Assembly (NCBI GenBank): GCA_913064995.1
Contig: CAJYBL010000015.1
Location: forward strand, 1 to 16,702
DNA: 16,702 bases
Origin: an uncultured Alphaproteobacteria bacterium
GTDB taxonomy: Bacteria > Pseudomonadota > Alphaproteobacteria > Puniceispirillales > Puniceispirillaceae
Direction: 5' to 3'
Position numbers and translations under genes: made by a program. Position 1 is the first letter of the stretch. Each line of letters begins with the position of its first letter. The notes below the pieces were generated by a model. It was not told the origin of the DNA, searched no databases, and was given only the letters and a program-made list of their open reading frames with translations. Below are positions 1 to 7,468 of this stretch, piece by piece.

Positions 1-266
1 GCCAGCTCGTCGGGATTTTCCGGATCAAACTGGACAATGCGAAAAACTGAACCATTTTTAGGTGGACGCAGAATCAACGGGCCGGTCAACGGATCGTCAT
101 GCCGTTCCATTGCCGCTGGGGTTTTGGTGTTCTGCCATAAATTTGTCAAGGTCACGCCGGGACGATTGGGACGCTGTAAAATACAGTCAGCATCGTCATC
201 CATTATCACCGTTGCCACACCATTTTCGTCATGACCGGTCACAACACGTCTGATTTTTCTTCCCAT
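1..266 (-). CDS. Cupin-domain-like protein, N-terminal part (cut by window edge)
   Basis: An open minus-strand frame starts with ATG at 266 and runs off the left edge, giving about 88 residues with no stop. A purine-rich ribosome-binding site (GAGGGCG) lies about 7 bases upstream. The protein starts MGRKIRRVVTGHDENG and continues with an acidic VIMDDDAD stretch, then a segment with LTNLWQNTKTPA and DPLTGPLILRPPKNGS, ending near FRIVQFDPENPDE. This opening is what I recall from small cupin-fold proteins of Proteobacteria, whose metal-binding HxH barrel lies further C-terminal, beyond this window. It follows the DmdA-like gene on the same strand after a 119-base gap that holds a hairpin, so the two may be co-transcribed. 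The family call rests on N-terminal resemblance only; the coding frame itself is more secure than the name. Confidence 0.62.
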   Translation of the reverse strand, partial: MGRKIRRVVTGHDENGVATVIMDDDADCILQRPNRPGVTLTNLWQNTKTPAAMERHDDPLTGPLILRPPKNGSVFRIVQFDPENPDEL

Positions 267-338
267 ATTTCGCCCTCTATGCCCTGCGGTGAATAAATCC
301 AATGATTATGTCTGGACATGATTGAATCCGGTTGCGTT

Positions 339-359
339 GGGCAAGGCATAACCTTGCCC
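339..359 (-). other. Perfect stem-loop between the DmdA-like and cupin-like genes
   Basis: GGGCAAGG pairs perfectly with CCTTGCCC around a five-base CATAA loop (8 bp stem). It lies 27 bases beyond the stop of the DmdA-like gene on the minus strand and 72 bases before the cupin-like start. On the minus strand it is followed by AACGCAACC rather than a T run, so it is not a canonical intrinsic terminator. It could reduce read-through or protect the upstream mRNA's 3' end. Confidence 0.4.
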
Positions 360-385
360 GTGACACGCAATCATAGAGGCTGGCA

Positions 386-1528
386 CTAGCTTTTGGCGAT
401 ATTTTTCTTTGGGTCGTAAAATGGCATTTCAACCAGATCGGCTTTGCACAGGCCCTGCGCGGCCTTGACATCAAATTGCGCGCCCAACGCGTAATCCTGA
501 GCATCGATCATGGCAAGCGCGATATTCTGCTCAAGCCGCGGCGAATAGACGGATGACGTTACTTTGCCAATCACTTTGCCATTTTTCATAACCGGCCAGA
601 AGGTGGTGTTTGGCGCGGTCAATGATGCCCCATGCAAGATCAATCCAGCCTGTTTGCGTGACACGCCCTTTTCACGAATGGCCAGCAACGCCGATTTGCC
701 AATAAAATCATGTGCCCCATCAAGCGCAACCAGCCGGTCAAGTCCCAACTCGAACGGATTGGTATTAATATCCATATCAGCATGATAGGACAGCATGCCG
801 CCTTCGATCCGGCGAATGCTCGATGTATGGCCGGGCTTTAAGCCAAATTCTTGTCCAGCAGCCATGATAAGATCCCATAATTCGGTACCACGCGTGCCAT
901 CTTGAAGATAGATTTCATAACCAAGCTCGCTTGACCATCCGGTTCGGGATATCACAAGCTCCATACCATCAAGGGTTAGATGGCGAAGCCAGTAATATTT
1001 CAGATCGGCAATATCTTCGCCAAATAACGCCTTCATGATATCCATTGATCGCGGCCCTTGAAGCTGAACCGGCGAGGCATCAGGCTCGCAAATATGAACG
1101 TCAAACCCAGCATGAACCGCAACACCCTGCGCCCAGAAAAGAACATCGCTATCAGCAAGCGAGATCCAGAATTTATTCTCTTCCAGCCGCAAAATGATCG
1201 GGTCATTCAAAATACCGCCTTCGGCATTGGTGATAAGCGCATATTTACACTGACCAACCGCCATTTTGCTGAGATCGCGCGGGGTTAGATATTGGACAAA
1301 TTTTGCAGCATCAGGGCCAGTAACCTGAACCTGACGTTCAACCGCGACATCACATAAAATCGCATGATCAACAAGGTTCCAGAAATTCTGTTCAGGATCG
1401 CCAAAATCGCGCGGAATATACATATGATTATAGACCGAAAATGCCTTTGCACCCCATTTTACCGTGGCGTCAAAATAAGGGGATTTACGGATTTGTGTTC
1501 CAAAACCAAAATCAACAAGATCAGACAT
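386..1528 (-). CDS. DmdA-like aminomethyltransferase (GcvT family), probably a DmdA paralog
   Basis: 380-residue folate-dependent GcvT/DmdA-fold protein, expected to be cytoplasmic and to move a methyl or one-carbon group from an amine or sulfonium substrate to tetrahydrofolate. ATG 1528 is chosen because GGAG lies nine bases upstream; the frame extends further upstream but without family-like sequence. Visible landmarks: YNHMYIP (33-39), LTPRDLSKM (81-89), GQCKY (92-96), NDP (108-110), RLEENKFW (114-121), SLADSD (123-128), EPDASPVQLQGPR (148-160), LGYEIY (202-207), RRIEGG (239-244) and NPFELGLDRLV (257-267). Length matches DmdA (about 370). However, as I remember true DmdA sequences, they carry SKQGGFEIYVEG, CPNxIERVESGLLSYGNDM and NTPxECGL. 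This protein has SSELGYEIYLQD, HTSSIRRIEGGMLSYHADM and NTNPFELGL. I therefore call a paralog, not proven DMSP demethylase. Dimethylglycine-type substrates are an alternative. Confidence 0.85.
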   Translation of the reverse strand: MSDLVDFGFGTQIRKSPYFDATVKWGAKAFSVYNHMYIPRDFGDPEQNFWNLVDHAILCDVAVERQVQVTGPDAAKFVQYLTPRDLSKMAVGQCKYALITNAEGGILNDPIILRLEENKFWISLADSDVLFWAQGVAVHAGFDVHICEPDASPVQLQGPRSMDIMKALFGEDIADLKYYWLRHLTLDGMELVISRTGWSSELGYEIYLQDGTRGTELWDLIMAAGQEFGLKPGHTSSIRRIEGGMLSYHADMDINTNPFELGLDRLVALDGAHDFIGKSALLAIREKGVSRKQAGLILHGASLTAPNTTFWPVMKNGKVIGKVTSSVYSPRLEQNIALAMIDAQDYALGAQFDVKAAQGLCKADLVEMPFYDPKKNIAKS

Positions 1529-1724
1529 ATGCAAATTCTCCAAAGTCGAACAGGCCCTTTTGGTAAGGGCAAAAATGAATAACCAGCACAAACTATCGCG
1601 ATTTTTGAAACGAACTGACCATTTGGCGTCTAATTTTATTCAATTCCTGCACACCAGTGGCGACGTTCGACAATTTTAACATGTTGGCCACTCGCCAAAG
1701 CAGCTTTTACTTATAGATCTTTGG
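1529..1724. other. Intergenic region with two small hairpins
   Basis: Spacer between two minus-strand genes, with no convincing coding frame. It holds an imperfectly placed stem at 1684-1698 (TTGGC/GCCAA, five-base loop), 26 bases beyond the stop of the FGE-like gene. On the minus strand this is followed by CATGTTAAAATTG, so terminator function is weak at best. A second stem at 1554-1570 (GCCCTT/AAGGGC, five-base loop) lies in the leader of the DmdA-like gene, upstream of its ribosome-binding site. A promoter for that gene probably lies here but I cannot place one with confidence. Confidence 0.3.
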
Positions 1725-2447
1725 TCATTTAGCGATGCAGCGGAACCCGATATAGACAACCGCCATATCACGCGGCTTGGTGGCGCCATAATCTGATCGC
1801 ATCTGATCGGCACCATACCACCATGATCCCCCCATTGTTGCTTGTGATGATCCATTGCCCATCACCACCCATTCCCAGACATTGGCCCCCATATCAAACA
1901 GACCATTGACCCCCGCTTTTGTTTGCCCTGCCGGTGCATGGCCAAAACCACGATCAAGATAGCGGCTATAGTCACGCTTGCCAGTAATCGGCCGCAGATC
2001 GGTACCGCATTCGGCAAGACAATTTGCGCCTTCAGGGCTGTTGCCGGTTGGGAATTCATAGGTCATGCCACGCTGAAAAGATGCCGGTGGATCAGCGCGT
2101 AACTCGGTATAGCCAGCCCTGATCCATTCATCACGACTTGGCAATCGTTGGCCACGCCAGTCGCAATAAGCCGCTGCCTCATCAAAGGTAATATGCACCG
2201 CCGGCTCATCTGGCGGGCTTGCAAGCCCATATGGGTGACGCCAGTTCCAATCAGATTTGACCACCCACCCTGCTTCATAGACCATACCGCCCGCATCCTC
2301 AGCCTTGGTGCGAAATCCGGTGGCGGCGACAAATTTGGCAAAGTCACCGATTGTCACTTCAGTTTGATCAATACCCAATGCCGTATCGGCGCGCGTCGAA
2401 GCCATAAATATCAGCAATATAATGAAACATAAAAAACGCGATAACAT
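1725..2447 (-). CDS. Secreted formylglycine-generating-enzyme-fold (SUMF1/FGE-sulfatase) protein lacking the catalytic Cys pair
   Basis: 240 residues. ATG 2447 is preferred because AGGAG lies seven bases upstream; the upstream ATG at 2462 would itself contain that site. Residues 1-20 form a signal peptide (hydrophobic FLCFIILLIFM, then STRA before Asp21), so the protein is probably periplasmic or secreted. The FGE fold is shown by DWNWRHPYG (66-74), EPAVHITFDEAAAYCDW (81-97), RLPSRDEWIRAG (101-112), NGLFDMGANVWEWV (181-194), GGSWW (206-210) and IGFRC (233-237). Canonical aerobic FGEs have two cysteines between the GGS and GFRC motifs that bind copper and catalyse Cys-to-formylglycine conversion; here that stretch (211-232) has none. 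Another close Cys pair, C143/C147, may form a disulfide. No sulfatase gene is nearby. Formylglycine generation is therefore unlikely; a binding or structural role, or a different oxidase-like activity, is possible. Confidence 0.85.
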   Translation of the reverse strand: MLSRFLCFIILLIFMASTRADTALGIDQTEVTIGDFAKFVAATGFRTKAEDAGGMVYEAGWVVKSDWNWRHPYGLASPPDEPAVHITFDEAAAYCDWRGQRLPSRDEWIRAGYTELRADPPASFQRGMTYEFPTGNSPEGANCLAECGTDLRPITGKRDYSRYLDRGFGHAPAGQTKAGVNGLFDMGANVWEWVVMGNGSSQATMGGSWWYGADQMRSDYGATKPRDMAVVYIGFRCIAK

Positions 2448-2516
2448 GCCTAATCTCCTCATTTCAGGCGGGGTCAAGCAGCCTTGATGTCTGCAAGCCA
2501 CATGGTAAGAATAAAC

Positions 2517-2546
2517 TTCACTTTTCGGTTGTGATAGCCTTATTCT
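2517..2546 (+). promoter_or_regulatory. Possible sigma70-type promoter for the M20-amidase operon
   Basis: TTCACT (2517-2522) and TATTCT (2541-2546) match the -35 and -10 consensus at four of six positions each, with an 18-base spacer. Transcription would start near 2553, about 44 bases before the M20 ATG. The match is weak, and its main support is its position in the 149-base divergent spacer between the FGE-like gene and the M20 gene. Confidence 0.25.
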
Positions 2547-2596
2547 AGACGCGCAAAAATAGCTTTATCTGACCGTGTAAAGGGGGGTGCGTGACA

Positions 2597-3991
2597 ATGG
2601 GCCGTGATCAGGCATTAAGCAGAATTGATGATTATTTCAACAATGGTGATTTTGAAGCCGAACTCGCCCGCCGCATCGCCTTTAAGACTGAAAGCAATCT
2701 TGCCGGTTGCGAGGCCGCGCTTCAGGCCTATCTTGATGATGAACTTGTACCCTGCCTGGCAGATCTTGGCTTTGAGTGTGAAATCTTTCCAAATCCACGC
2801 GCTGATGCAGGCCCGTTTTTGGTTGCACGGCGCATCGAAGGCGATGACCTGCCAACGGTTATGACTTATGGTCATGGTGATGTTGTTGCCGGCTATGATA
2901 CACAATGGGACAATCAAATGTCACCATGGCACATCACCAAGAATGGCAAGCGCTGGTATGGTCGCGGCACCGCCGATAATAAGGGCCAACATACAATCAA
3001 TATCGCCGCCTTGAAGACCGTTCTGGAAACGCGTGGCAAGCTTGGCTTTAACATTACGATCCTGATCGAAATGGGCGAAGAGCGCGGTTCACCCGGGTTG
3101 AAGGATTTTTGCGCTGCAAACAAGAATTTATTCAAAGCCGATGTTTTTATCGCATCGGATGGGCCGCGAATTCATCCTGACAAACCAACCATTTTCATGG
3201 GATCACGCGGGGTGTTTAATTTCACCATGCGGCTTGAATCGCATGCTGGCGGGCATCATTCGGGCAACTGGGGTGGTTTGCTAACCAATCCGGGTGTGGT
3301 GATGGCGCATGCGCTTGCCAGCATGATTGACCGCAATGGCAAAATTCTTGTTGAAGGCTGGCGCAACACCCATATCCCCAATTCGGTTCGCGCGGCGATT
3401 GCCAAGCTTGAGGTAGGTGGCGGCGATAATGCGCCCGAGATCAACCCAAATTGGGGCGAACCTGATATGACCCTCGCCGAACGGGTTTTTGCCAGCAACA
3501 CGTTTGAAGTGCGCGCCTTTGAAACCGGCAATCCGCAATCACCGGCTAATGCCATTCCACCACGCGCGGTTGTGTTTGGCCATCTACGCTATGTTGTTGG
3601 CACCGAGGTCAGCCAACTTATGCCGTTGCTGCGGGCGCATCTTGACAAACATGGGTTCGGCGATATCTCCATCACCAGTGAACGCGACCCAATGTATGCC
3701 ACCCGACTAGACCCCGATCACCCATGGGCAAAATGGGCGGTAGAGTCACTTGGGCAAACCGCTGGTGAGGAAATCTCGGTTGTGCCAAATCTTGGCGGAT
3801 CATTGCCAAATGACGTCTTTGCCGATTTGCTTGGCCTGCCAACGATTTGGGTGCCGCATAGCTATGCTGGTTGTTCACAACATGCACCAAATGAGCATAT
3901 TCTGGAGTCAGTCAGTCAATCAGCCCTTCGACTGATGACCGGCCTATGGTGGGATCTTGGCGCTGGCAGAACACCAAAAAAACCTGCCTGA
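2597..3991 (+). CDS. M20 family metallo-amidohydrolase / dipeptidase-like
   Basis: 464-residue zinc-dependent cytoplasmic hydrolase of the M20 family (acetylornithine deacetylase / carnosinase-like dipeptidases), cleaving a peptide or N-acyl amide bond. ATG 2597 is preferred over GTG 2591 because the GGGGGG run at 2582-2587 is correctly spaced only for the ATG. Predicted metal ligands and catalytic residues: H93 and D95 (YGHGDVV), D127 (GRGTADNKGQ), catalytic E161 with E162 (EMGEERGSPG), D188 (ASDGPR) and H429 (CSQHAPNEH). The lid-domain motif GGHHSGNWGG (218-227) resembles the HSGxxGG motif of carnosinase-like enzymes and contains the dimer-interface His. All key residues are present, so the enzyme should be active. 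The amidase gene follows after 47 bases on the same strand, suggesting a two-gene operon. The substrate is unknown. Confidence 0.9.
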   Translation: MGRDQALSRIDDYFNNGDFEAELARRIAFKTESNLAGCEAALQAYLDDELVPCLADLGFECEIFPNPRADAGPFLVARRIEGDDLPTVMTYGHGDVVAGYDTQWDNQMSPWHITKNGKRWYGRGTADNKGQHTINIAALKTVLETRGKLGFNITILIEMGEERGSPGLKDFCAANKNLFKADVFIASDGPRIHPDKPTIFMGSRGVFNFTMRLESHAGGHHSGNWGGLLTNPGVVMAHALASMIDRNGKILVEGWRNTHIPNSVRAAIAKLEVGGGDNAPEINPNWGEPDMTLAERVFASNTFEVRAFETGNPQSPANAIPPRAVVFGHLRYVVGTEVSQLMPLLRAHLDKHGFGDISITSERDPMYATRLDPDHPWAKWAVESLGQTAGEEISVVPNLGGSLPNDVFADLLGLPTIWVPHSYAGCSQHAPNEHILESVSQSALRLMTGLWWDLGAGRTPKKPA

Positions 3992-4038
3992 TCGGCCAGC
4001 TTGGCCATAACCTTTATGAATGTGAAAGAGACCTTAAA

Positions 4039-5472
4039 ATGTCAGATCTATGTGATAAAACAGCTGTCGAACTTCGCCGGCTAATTGGGCGCAAAGACAT
4101 CTCACCAGTCGAACTGATGGAGAGTTGCATCACGCGGATCGAAGCCACTGATGGGGCTGTCAATGCGGTTGTAACCCGTGCATTTGACCGCGCTCGGAAC
4201 GAAGCTTTAAATGCCGAAAAAGCGGTTCTTAATGGTGAGGAATTAGGCCTTCTCCACGGGCTGCCTGTTGGCATCAAGGACCTCGAGGCGACAGATGGCA
4301 TTCGCACAACACTTGGCTCACAGCTCTATTCTGATCATATCCCAAACAAGGATCAAGGATCGGTTGCTAACATCCGTGCCGAGGGCGGTATCATTATTGG
4401 CAAGACCAACACGCCAGAATTTGGCGCAGGCGCTAACACACGCAACCTTGTCTTTGGCGCCACCGGCAATCCCTTTGCGCCTGAAAAAACCTGCGGTGGC
4501 TCATCTGGCGGCTCGGCAGTTGCGCTTGCCACTGGCATGATGCCACTTGCTAGCGGCTCTGATTACGGCGGCAGCCTTCGCACTCCGGCAGGCTTTTGCG
4601 GCGTTGTTGGCATCCGGCCATCACCGGGAATTGTCGCGGCAGAAGGGCGACCTGTTAGCCTTCTTCCCTTTTCGGTTCTAGGACCGATGGGCCGCAATGT
4701 TGATGACGCCTATCTATTGCTCCAAGCGCAAATGGGTGTTGATCCGCATGACCCTTTTTCAACCGCGCCTGCTATGGATTTATTTGCGCCCTTAGAATCG
4801 GCTGATCTTGGCAGCATAAAAGCGATGATCACGAATGATCTTGGCGCCGCCCCAATGTCGAAAAGCTATCGTTCTATTTTTGCCGAACGGGTTGGTGTTT
4901 TTGGCGGTCATTTTGCTGCTACCCTTAATGGCAACCCCAACTTTACCGATGGCGATAATTCTTTTGAAGTTTTGCGTGGGGTGAATTTTGTTGCCGCGCA
5001 TGGCGAACGTGTTCGTCAACACCGCGACAAACTAAGCCCGAATGTCATTGATAATGTTGACCGGGGTCTTGCCTATAACCTTGAAGATGTTGCGATCGCA
5101 CATCTTCAACAAAGCAAGATTGCTCGCAACTGGCTTGATCTTTTTGAAGAGGTAGATGTCGTAATTTGTCCAGCGGCATCGACATCACCATTCCCCCATA
5201 GTCAATGGTCGGTTACTGAGATTGATGATGCCAAAATGACAACTTATATGCGCTGGCTGGCGATCACCTATTTGCCAACAATGGCACTTGCGAGCGCCGT
5301 TGTTCTACCATGTGGACTTGACGATCAGAAAATGCCGTTTGGCATCCAAATTCTTGGAGCGCCAGGCCGTGACCGGCTAGTTATCGAAGTGGCAAAAGCG
5401 CTTGAAGATGTCCTTGCCTCGCATCCGTCAACCATGCGCCCAATTCCTGATCTGGCAGAATTAACTAGCTAG
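4039..5472 (+). CDS. Amidase-signature family amidase
   Basis: 477-residue amidase-signature hydrolase that converts a carboxamide to acid plus ammonia or amine. ATG 4039 (MSDLCDKTAVEL) is chosen because AAGAG lies eight bases upstream and the family N-terminus starts here; the in-frame extension back to 3946 overlaps the M20 gene and is not family-like. The Ser-cisSer-Lys triad is complete: K80 in LPVGIKDLE, S155 in GGSSGGSA, and nucleophile S179 in GSDYGGSLRTPAG. Tyr replaces the more usual Thr or Ile before GGS, a variation seen in aryl/aliphatic amidase subgroups. GVVGIRPSPG (188-197) also fits that subgroup. There is no signal peptide, so it should be cytoplasmic. It is not GatA by context: no gatB or gatC is nearby. 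Its stop lies three bases from the stop of the convergent oppF, leaving no room for a conventional terminator between them. Confidence 0.9.
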   Translation: MSDLCDKTAVELRRLIGRKDISPVELMESCITRIEATDGAVNAVVTRAFDRARNEALNAEKAVLNGEELGLLHGLPVGIKDLEATDGIRTTLGSQLYSDHIPNKDQGSVANIRAEGGIIIGKTNTPEFGAGANTRNLVFGATGNPFAPEKTCGGSSGGSAVALATGMMPLASGSDYGGSLRTPAGFCGVVGIRPSPGIVAAEGRPVSLLPFSVLGPMGRNVDDAYLLLQAQMGVDPHDPFSTAPAMDLFAPLESADLGSIKAMITNDLGAAPMSKSYRSIFAERVGVFGGHFAATLNGNPNFTDGDNSFEVLRGVNFVAAHGERVRQHRDKLSPNVIDNVDRGLAYNLEDVAIAHLQQSKIARNWLDLFEEVDVVICPAASTSPFPHSQWSVTEIDDAKMTTYMRWLAITYLPTMALASAVVLPCGLDDQKMPFGIQILGAPGRDRLVIEVAKALEDVLASHPSTMRPIPDLAELTS

Positions 5473-5475
5473 TCT

Positions 5476-6441
5476 CTAGTTAGCACCATCATCATAAAGA
5501 TGGCATTCGACATAATGCCCTCCATCGGCTTTGCCATTTGGAGCAACAGTGGCGCAACGCGGCATCGCATTGACACAACGCGGATGAAATGAACAGCCCG
5601 TTGGCGGATCAATCGGATTTGGATAACTGGCGCCAAGTTGATTATTTGGAATGTCCATATTTGGATCCGGGGTTAGCACCGAATCCAGTAAGGCACGCGT
5701 GTATGGGTGCTGCGGGTCTTTGAACAAGGTGTCAGTATCAGCGATCTCGACAATCCGGCCAAGATACATTACCGCCACCCGTGTTGCGATATGTTCAACT
5801 ACCGCCAGATTATGACTGATGATGATATAGGTCAAATTCAATTCATCACGAAGGTCATTCAGCAGGTTAAGAATTTGCGACTGCACCGACACATCAAGCG
5901 CCGATGTTGGTTCGTCGCACACGACAATTTGCGGCCGGTTTACCAACGCACGGGCAATCGCAACACGCTGGCGCTGGCCACCGGACAGCTGATTTGGAAA
6001 AGCATTATAAAGACGCGGCGGCAGTCCAACCATATCCATTGTTTCTTCGGCCCGTCGACGCATGCTGTCCTGATCGGCAATGCCCTGCACCTTCATTGGC
6101 AAGGCGATGATCGACCCAATGGTTTTGCGCGGATTGAGCGATGAGTAGGGATCTTGAAAAATAGGCTGGATGGTTCGCGCCAACTCCAAGCGCGGCACAT
6201 CGTTGATTGGCTGGCCGCAAAGCTCTACCGTTCCTGATGTTTGCGGCAGCAGGCCAAGCAGCATTTTTGCAAGGGTTGTTTTCCCACAGCCGGACTCGCC
6301 AACAAGCGCCAGCACTTCACCGCGCTCAACCGTCAAATCCACCCCATTCACAGCCTTTAGCTGTTGCTTGCCACGAAACATGCCCCGCGAGATGGTAAAG
6401 CTACAAGTAACATCCCTTGCATCGATCATCAATTCAGCCAT
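5476..6441 (-). CDS. oppF: Peptide/nickel-type ABC importer ATP-binding protein (OppF/DppF-like)
   Basis: 321 residues; last gene of the importer operon. It energises uptake together with the neighbouring OppD-like ATPase. Walker A GESGCGKT (48-55), Q-loop Q96 in IFQDPYSSLNP, signature LSGGQ (152-156), Walker B IVVCDEP with E177, and H-loop H210 are all present. The C-terminal oligopeptide-transporter extension has the PTGCSFHPRC motif with C283, C289, C296 and C313, the cysteine cluster typical of Opp/Dpp ATPases. ATG 6441 overlaps the oppD stop as TGATG and has GAGG seven bases upstream; an adjacent in-frame GTG at 6444 (GTGA overlap) is a possible alternative. Either way translation is likely coupled to oppD. 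Substrate specificity cannot be read from the ATPase. Confidence 0.93.
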   Translation of the reverse strand: MAELMIDARDVTCSFTISRGMFRGKQQLKAVNGVDLTVERGEVLALVGESGCGKTTLAKMLLGLLPQTSGTVELCGQPINDVPRLELARTIQPIFQDPYSSLNPRKTIGSIIALPMKVQGIADQDSMRRRAEETMDMVGLPPRLYNAFPNQLSGGQRQRVAIARALVNRPQIVVCDEPTSALDVSVQSQILNLLNDLRDELNLTYIIISHNLAVVEHIATRVAVMYLGRIVEIADTDTLFKDPQHPYTRALLDSVLTPDPNMDIPNNQLGASYPNPIDPPTGCSFHPRCVNAMPRCATVAPNGKADGGHYVECHLYDDGAN

Positions 6442-7442
6442 CACGCCACCTCACCTTTTGCCAGCATTTCGATGCCATGAATACAGCGATAAGCCTGCGC
6501 CTTAACATTTGGGTCACGAAGCGAAACGTCACTTTGACGGCAAATATCACTTGTCAATTCGCAGCGATCAGCAAACCGGCAGCCGGTAAAATCACCAATC
6601 AATGATGGCACCATGCCCGGAATTGATCCAAGTGGCGCGCCGCGTTTGGTTTTACCCGGAACCGGAATGCAGCGCATCAGACCACGCGTGTAAGGATGAA
6701 GTGGGTTTTCAAAAATTTGCTTAGCTGTTCCTTCCTCAACAATCTGCCCCGCATACATTACTGCAACACGCGTCGCAATCCGCGCAACCACGCCAAGGTC
6801 ATGGGTAATTAGCACCAACCCCATATCAAATTCGTTTTGCAACTCTTTCAACAAAAGTAGAATTTGCGCCTGAATAGTGACATCAAGTGCAGTCGTTGGC
6901 TCATCGGCAATGATCAATTCTGGTTCACATAATAACGTCATAGCAATCATCACCCGCTGACGCAGGCCACCTGATAATTGATGCGGGTATTGCCCAAGCC
7001 GCTGCTCGGCTGCAGTAATACCAACCTTTTCCAGCATCAGCTTGGCCAGATCGCGCGCAGCATCATTCGACAGATTTCGATGACGCAACAATGTTTCGAT
7101 CATCTGATTGCCAATGGTAAAAGCAGGGTTGAGGCTTGTCATGGGCTCTTGAAAAATCATTCCCATTTTATTGCCACGCACGTCAGACATTTCACGTTCT
7201 GAGTAGCCAAGAATGCTGGTTCCACTAAGTTCCAATTTTTCGATTTTACGGACTGCTTTTGTCGGCAAAAGATCCATTAAAGCCAATGACGTTAGTGACT
7301 TTCCACAACCAGACTCACCGACGATGCAAAGCGTTTCGCCTCGATCAACATGAAGATTGACACCATCGACCGCATGCAAAATTCCAGTTGCCAAAGGAAT
7401 ATCAACAGTTAGATTCTCAACATCTAGGACTCGGTTTGACAC
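6441..7442 (-). CDS. oppD: Peptide/nickel-type ABC importer ATP-binding protein (OppD/DppD-like)
   Basis: 333 residues with GTG as the preferred start: GGAG lies seven bases before GTG 7442, but only one base before the alternative TTG at 7448. Walker A GESGCGKS (42-49), Q-loop Q98 in IFQEPMTSLNP, signature LSGGLRQR (156-163), Walker B IIADEP with E181, and H-loop H214 in LITHDLGVV are present. The C-terminal extension has cysteines C288, C294, C301 and C320, typical of this subfamily. It starts 26 bases after the oppC stop and overlaps oppF by one base. Forms the heterodimeric nucleotide-binding unit with OppF on the inner face of the membrane. Confidence 0.93.
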   Translation of the reverse strand: MSNRVLDVENLTVDIPLATGILHAVDGVNLHVDRGETLCIVGESGCGKSLTSLALMDLLPTKAVRKIEKLELSGTSILGYSEREMSDVRGNKMGMIFQEPMTSLNPAFTIGNQMIETLLRHRNLSNDAARDLAKLMLEKVGITAAEQRLGQYPHQLSGGLRQRVMIAMTLLCEPELIIADEPTTALDVTIQAQILLLLKELQNEFDMGLVLITHDLGVVARIATRVAVMYAGQIVEEGTAKQIFENPLHPYTRGLMRCIPVPGKTKRGAPLGSIPGMVPSLIGDFTGCRFADRCELTSDICRQSDVSLRDPNVKAQAYRCIHGIEMLAKGEVA

Positions 7443-7468
7443 TAGCAAGCTCCTAATTCCAATAACCT

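Noticed and set aside
37..253. Two overlapping plus-strand frames at the left edge
   Set aside because: They are antisense to a minus-strand frame that stays open to the edge, has a ribosome-binding site and reads like a cupin protein N-terminus.
386..1528. Naming the aminomethyltransferase dmdA outright
   Set aside because: Several segments kept in verified DmdA proteins, as I recall them, differ here; a family-level call is safer.
1790..1815. Direct repeat ATCTGATCG occurring twice
   Set aside because: A short in-frame coincidence inside the FGE-like coding sequence, with no further copies around it.
5707..6144. A 145-codon plus-strand frame
   Set aside because: It is antisense to oppF across the conserved ATPase signature and Walker B region, with no family resemblance.
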